Below are positions 60,602-64,000 of a stretch of DNA of 64,000 nt, piece by piece (position 1 is the first letter of the stretch; each line of letters opens with the position of its first letter). Made by a program: the position numbers and the translations under genes. Source of the stretch: Tropicimonas aquimaris. GTDB lineage: Bacteria; Pseudomonadota; Alphaproteobacteria; Rhodobacterales; Rhodobacteraceae. The notes under the pieces are model-generated. The model made no database searches. It was not told the DNA's origin and saw only the letters and a program-made list of their open reading frames with translations. The stretch lies in contig NZ_JBHTJT010000008.1 in NCBI RefSeq assembly GCF_042676185.1, positions 672,952 to 736,951 of the forward strand, given 5' to 3'.

Positions 60602-62365
60602 CTATTCTAGAGAAGTGGTTTGCGCTTCGGAAAGGCCCACTAGGACGGCTTCGACAAGGACTTCAGGCATATTGTGCCCCTCAAGCCACTTCTTTGGATC
60701 TTCAGCGAGCGGTGGATCGAGTTCTGCCATTCTTTCATATGCCTCGCGGGCCGCGCGTTTGTTCGACAGTTCAGTGTGAGCAATTGCGAGCATCGCCTGG
60801 CCAAATGACCAACCATCTCTGGACGCTCGTTCCGCGGCTGCGAGCATTTCCGTCCATTCTTTCTTTATGAGGTGATCCGCGGCCAACAGATGAAAGTAGA
60901 ATGGAGGCGGCGCGATAGACATATCTATCGCGCGATGCATTAGCGGTACTCCTTCGGAAAAGCGTCCAGCAATGCCATATCGGATCGCAAGATTGGCGAG
61001 AGCTGCCGGATCGTTGGGGTTCACTTCCACTGCACGGTGCGCAAATTCGATGGATCGCTCGATATCTCCTGCGTACTGCTGGACATGCGACATTGCCTGC
61101 AACGCATCGGTATCCTGCGGGTCAAGGTCGATGGCGCGGATCGCGGCTTGCCGCGCCAGTTCGAAGGCCGCCTCCGTCGAGAGGACTTTTTCGTGGCCGA
61201 AACGTGCCGCATCGTTGCGCAGGTATGCAAGCATTGCCCACGCCCGAACGTAGTCGGGGTTCTCGACAACGGTGGCTTCAAGACACTCGCGTACTGCCTG
61301 ATATTCATCGCGGTGATACGTCCGACGGTAGATCTGTGCGCTTGCAACGCAGGCAAAGCCCCGCAGGCTCGGATCGTTGCCATTTGCCAGTCTTTTGGCG
61401 CGGACATCGCGCATCGCATATCCGTATTGCTGGCCGATCGCCGAGGCGACCTCCGATGAAATCGAGTCCAAAATGTCGGTGATGCTCTGGCCATCTGAAC
61501 CCTCCGTGAAGCGTTCGCTCCACAAGATCTCATCGTCCCAGCTCCGGACGAGGCCAGCGCGAATAAAAAGATCTTCGTCCTCCTGCCAGACATCACCGAT
61601 GACCGTAAGCTCCCTGTTCGTCGCTTTTTTTGCAGGCGTGGGCTCAGATACACTTGCGGCCTTTTCGTGTGTCAGATGCACGGAAAAATCCGGAAACCTG
61701 ATCAGGGCGGCGGCGATCTCATGGGTCAGCCCAGAGGCGACGAGAGATACGACCTCGTTGTCCGTGCGGGCGTCAAAATGTTCGATCAGAACTGCGACAG
61801 ATTCTGGGACCATTGCGGGGGGAAACGGCGAGTTTCGAGCTGGACGCGCATTCCATGCAAAAACTGCAGCAACGATCGCCGCACAAGCGACCGCAATCAG
61901 GCCGTTGCGCGCGTTGAACCACGTTTGCGGTCTCGACGTCCGATTGCCGGCGCCTGCCGATTCCGAGATCGGAGGGCTTTCGTCGGGCTGCATGACATCT
62001 TGCGCGGTAAATTTCGGAATGTAGCGACCCTTTGGAATGCTGATGCGGATCGGATCGTCCCTGCCGATTTCCGCATAGTAGGTGTCGAGGTCTCGGCGCA
62101 GCTTGCCCGCTTCCAGACGCACGACCGGGTCTGCCTGCTGGTCGAAATCGGGCCCTCGCCCGAAGACCGCCATCGCTATGGTCGTCGCCTTGATGCCACC
62201 ATCGCGGCCGGCCAGGGATTCTTCGACAATATAGGTCAGCATTTCGCGGCGCCGGGCGCTGGCTTGAAACTCGCCGTTGTCAAGGACCCGATCGAGTTGA
62301 CGCCGGATGTTCTCTTCCGTCAGGTCCGGAACCGTCGATGTTTTTCGGCGCGGCAATGCAAGCAC
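60602..62365 (-). CDS. Membrane-anchored winged-helix / TPR regulator
   Basis: 587 aa. N-terminal block 15-115 (IRRQLDRVLDNGEF, DPVVRLEAGKLRRDLDTYY, IRISIPKGRYIP) is the predicted DNA-binding unit common in alphaproteobacterial adenylate-cyclase-like regulators. One membrane helix lies near 155-175 (GLIAVACAAIVAAVFAW). A TolB/FlgO-like domain follows (SVAVLIEHFDARTDNEVVSLVASGLTHEI, range ~190-260), then TPR-type repeats from ~380 to 560 (AFELARQAAIRAIDLDP, IEFAHRAVEVNPNDPAALANL). It is CadC-like in layout: cytosolic DNA binding with an extracytoplasmic sensor. Its target is unknown. Confidence 0.85.
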   Translation of the reverse strand: MLALPRRKTSTVPDLTEENIRRQLDRVLDNGEFQASARRREMLTYIVEESLAGRDGGIKATTIAMAVFGRGPDFDQQADPVVRLEAGKLRRDLDTYYAEIGRDDPIRISIPKGRYIPKFTAQDVMQPDESPPISESAGAGNRTSRPQTWFNARNGLIAVACAAIVAAVFAWNARPARNSPFPPAMVPESVAVLIEHFDARTDNEVVSLVASGLTHEIAAALIRFPDFSVHLTHEKAASVSEPTPAKKATNRELTVIGDVWQEDEDLFIRAGLVRSWDDEILWSERFTEGSDGQSITDILDSISSEVASAIGQQYGYAMRDVRAKRLANGNDPSLRGFACVASAQIYRRTYHRDEYQAVRECLEATVVENPDYVRAWAMLAYLRNDAARFGHEKVLSTEAAFELARQAAIRAIDLDPQDTDALQAMSHVQQYAGDIERSIEFAHRAVEVNPNDPAALANLAIRYGIAGRFSEGVPLMHRAIDMSIAPPPFYFHLLAADHLIKKEWTEMLAAAERASRDGWSFGQAMLAIAHTELSNKRAAREAYERMAELDPPLAEDPKKWLEGHNMPEVLVEAVLVGLSEAQTTSLE

Positions 62366-62507
62366 CTCCGATCCAGTGCAAGGCTTCTGGTTAGCGACTT
62401 AGCACACAGCACAGCCTGTGCCACCCAACCTTTGCGGCACATATCCGTGACGTAGTCTACATGTAGCAACGTATTTAGCGTCGGGATTCCGGTGTAGGGC
62501 TGAGGGC

Positions 62508-62789
62508 ATGCAGCCTATGCCGATGAATGATTTCCTATGCAAGTTGGTTGAACAGCATCCCGAACGGGGCTTGGAGATCGCGCGCCTCGCTCGGAGCGAC
62601 CCCAACTTCATGTCGATCTGCGAAGAGATCTCCCTGGCCGAGGAAGCACTGGTGCGTTGGCAGAGCTTGCCCGGTCGCGCCGCCGAGTATGCAGGAATAC
62701 TGGACGAATTGAGAAAAGAATTCTGGTCAACGCTCTCACCTCGAACAGGGCGCGCGTCAGGCGGCGACGTCGATGACACCAGCAAGTAA
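62508..62789 (+). CDS. Small hypothetical protein upstream of an exported protein
   Basis: 93 aa, start MQPMPMNDFLCKLVEQHPERG. It reads as three helices (LVEQHPERGLEIARLA, MSICEEISLAEEALVRWQSL, YAGILDELRKEFWS), with no signal peptide. The stop precedes the exported-protein start by 16 bases, so the two may be cotranscribed. Divergent from the winged-helix/TPR gene, which could regulate it (inference). Unrecognised family. Confidence 0.55.
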   Translation: MQPMPMNDFLCKLVEQHPERGLEIARLARSDPNFMSICEEISLAEEALVRWQSLPGRAAEYAGILDELRKEFWSTLSPRTGRASGGDVDDTSK

Positions 62790-62805
62790 AGCGAAAGCAG
62801 ATAGG

Positions 62806-63717
62806 ATGGAAATGTTTCAAGATAACACTCGGGTTGCCGAACCATCGGCGAGGCGGTCGAACGAACTGAGCCCCTCCCGCCTTGCCGTCGCGCTTTCTCT
62901 GGCGCTCGTCAGCGCAACAACGCCGTCGCTTGCGCAGGATGGGTCGAACCTCCCTGAAGTCCAACGGGATTTCGAAGAAATCAACAATGGTACCAACCCC
63001 ACGCTTCTGACGACGCAGGCCGGCATCCAGTACCAGTTCAACAAGATCAACAAAGACCTGGACACCGGATTGCTCGAACTCTTCTATACGCAGCCAATCG
63101 GCGATGGGAGCAAGGCGATCAGGCTTACGGTTCCTTGGTCCGACAGTGAGTTCAATTCAACTCCGAGGCTGGGCGATGCGGCCCTGGCCTATGCGGAGAA
63201 CCCGGACATCGGGGCCGAGCTCGCACTGGGCGACATCAGCCTGACCTTTATCGACGTCTTCCACCTCACCGAGCGCAACGGTGCGGCATACACTCTCGAA
63301 TTCTTCCTCGACACTGCCGCAACCGATTTCGCCGGTTACGGCCAGTACGCCATGGAAACATCCATCTTCTACGCCTGGTTTCTCGACAACGGATCGATAT
63401 TCGCCCCCGCATGGGTCCAGACCTTCGGCCTGGAAGGTGGAAACGACGATGGTGAGAGCCTCAACGTCACGACAGTCGACTTCTATTACGTCCCGAAGCT
63501 GGCGAACCCGAAATACTACCTCACCTTCGACCCCGCCGTGATCCACGATTGGGAGACTGATGACACATTCGGGAGCCTACAGGTTACCGCAGGCATGATG
63601 ACGGGGCGTTTCCTGGGCGGCGACAGCCAGATCTTCATAAAGCCCGGCATACTTTACGGCGGCGACGCCCCGGCGGACTGGTCTGTTCAGGTCGGCTTCA
63701 AGGTGCTTAACTTTTGA
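62806..63717 (+). CDS. Exported outer-membrane-like beta-rich protein
   Basis: About 303 aa from ATG 62806 (MEMFQDNTRVAEPSARR); ATG 62812 and 62773 are alternatives. A long n-region, a signal-peptide core LAVALSLALVSATTPSLAQ and cleavage near residue 44 are followed by a strand-rich body: QAGIQYQFNKINKDLDTGLLELFYTQPIG, SIFYAWFLDNGSIFAPAWVQTFG and GMMTGRFLGGDSQIFIKPG, ending in FKVLNF. The aromatic C-terminal Phe is typical of outer-membrane beta-barrels. Possibly a porin or outer-membrane channel-like protein; substrate unknown. Confidence 0.7.
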   Translation: MEMFQDNTRVAEPSARRSNELSPSRLAVALSLALVSATTPSLAQDGSNLPEVQRDFEEINNGTNPTLLTTQAGIQYQFNKINKDLDTGLLELFYTQPIGDGSKAIRLTVPWSDSEFNSTPRLGDAALAYAENPDIGAELALGDISLTFIDVFHLTERNGAAYTLEFFLDTAATDFAGYGQYAMETSIFYAWFLDNGSIFAPAWVQTFGLEGGNDDGESLNVTTVDFYYVPKLANPKYYLTFDPAVIHDWETDDTFGSLQVTAGMMTGRFLGGDSQIFIKPGILYGGDAPADWSVQVGFKVLNF

Positions 63718-63807
63718 CGTCGCCATCGCCCATTGAAGCAGCCCCAACATATGCCCGACAGGCAAATTGTCGGCATCAGCACACCTAACATTCCGAGGAA
63801 ATTGAAC

Positions 63808-64000
63808 ATGAAAAACCGTCCCCTGACATTCCTTCTTTGCACCACGATCGCGGCGTCGCCCGTTGGCGCAGTCGCCCACGACGCAAACCATGCCGTCGTT
63901 CCTGCGGGCGTCGTCGGAGAGATCGAGACGACCAACGTCAAAATGAAGTTCGACAACGTGGTCATCCGCGGCGCGCAGGTCTTCAACGGTTGCGATGAAG
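63808..64000 (+). CDS. Exported amidohydrolase-like protein, N-terminal part
   Basis: 64 codons before the window edge, from ATG 63808 with GAGGAA upstream. Signal peptide MKNRPLTFLLCTTIAASPVGAVA, then ETTNVKMKFDNVVIRGAQVFNGCDE, which resembles the first strand pair of secreted metal-dependent amidohydrolases (..VLIRGARVFDG..). The metal-binding HxH is not yet reached, so the family call is tentative. Confidence 0.5.
   Translation, partial: MKNRPLTFLLCTTIAASPVGAVAHDANHAVVPAGVVGEIETTNVKMKFDNVVIRGAQVFNGCDE

Overview
The window is GC-rich DNA of an alphaproteobacterium, most likely a Rhodobacterales/Rhodobacteraceae-type genome. The evidence is a two-piece (circularly permuted) tmRNA with the tag ANDNRAPVAVAA, the sspB-fumC pair, a trgA-trgB-cysK tellurite-resistance block, an AcuI-type acryloyl-CoA reductase, and a MbfA iron exporter preceded by an Irr-type ICE box. 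Most neighbouring genes overlap as ATGA or TAATG, and long antisense ORFs are frequent because of the high GC content.

Layout. (1) 1-19.4 kb is core chromosome: fumC (cut by the left edge), sspB, a sulfotransferase, a SnoaL-like protein, ssrA divergent from mbfA, a DinB-like protein, acuI, uspA with a BCCT transporter, a class V PLP enzyme, photolyase, cyclopropane fatty acid synthase, trgA-trgB-cysK, a large MscS channel overlapping an AlaX editing protein, then tRNA-Ser(GGA). (2) 19.4-26 kb is a compact phage-like module. A 21-bp-period CAGGGAA array, a large serine recombinase, DUF2924 and DUF3489 lie on the minus strand. A ParB/adenine-specific-type methyltransferase fusion, DUF5681 and a terminase large subunit lie on the plus strand. 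A 47-base 3' fragment of tRNA-fMet with a terminator closes it. (3) 26-27.4 kb holds decayed IS256- and IS3-type transposase remnants.

(4) 27.5-42.2 kb is a catabolic island. A minus-strand operon-like run (FAH-family hydrolase, extradiol-type dioxygenase, FMN reductase, alpha/beta hydrolase, Ldh2-type dehydrogenase, TctBAC transporter, YciI protein, aldehyde dehydrogenase, NIPSNAP, CoA-transferase, enoyl-CoA hydratase) faces a divergent GntR/FCD regulator. A FAD-linked 2-hydroxyacid dehydrogenase follows. Together they look like uptake of an organic acid, ring cleavage and CoA-dependent breakdown; the substrate is not identifiable from sequence. (5) 42.5-55.3 kb is a myo-inositol island: a LacI-family regulator, iolG, a sugar/inositol ABC transporter, a second Gfo/Idh/MocA dehydrogenase, a fused iolC, iolD, iolE, iolB and a TIM-barrel isomerase. 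Inositol is imported, oxidised to the inosose, dehydrated, ring-opened, isomerised, phosphorylated and cleaved. iolA is not in the window.

(6) 55.3-60.6 kb is a second mobile segment: a PIN-domain/unknown two-gene pair, DUF6362 and other phage-type small genes, an array of four evenly spaced palindromes, and a tyrosine integrase. (7) 60.6-64 kb: a winged-helix/TPR membrane regulator, a small unknown gene, an exported outer-membrane-like protein and the start of an exported protein that resembles an amidohydrolase (cut by the right edge).
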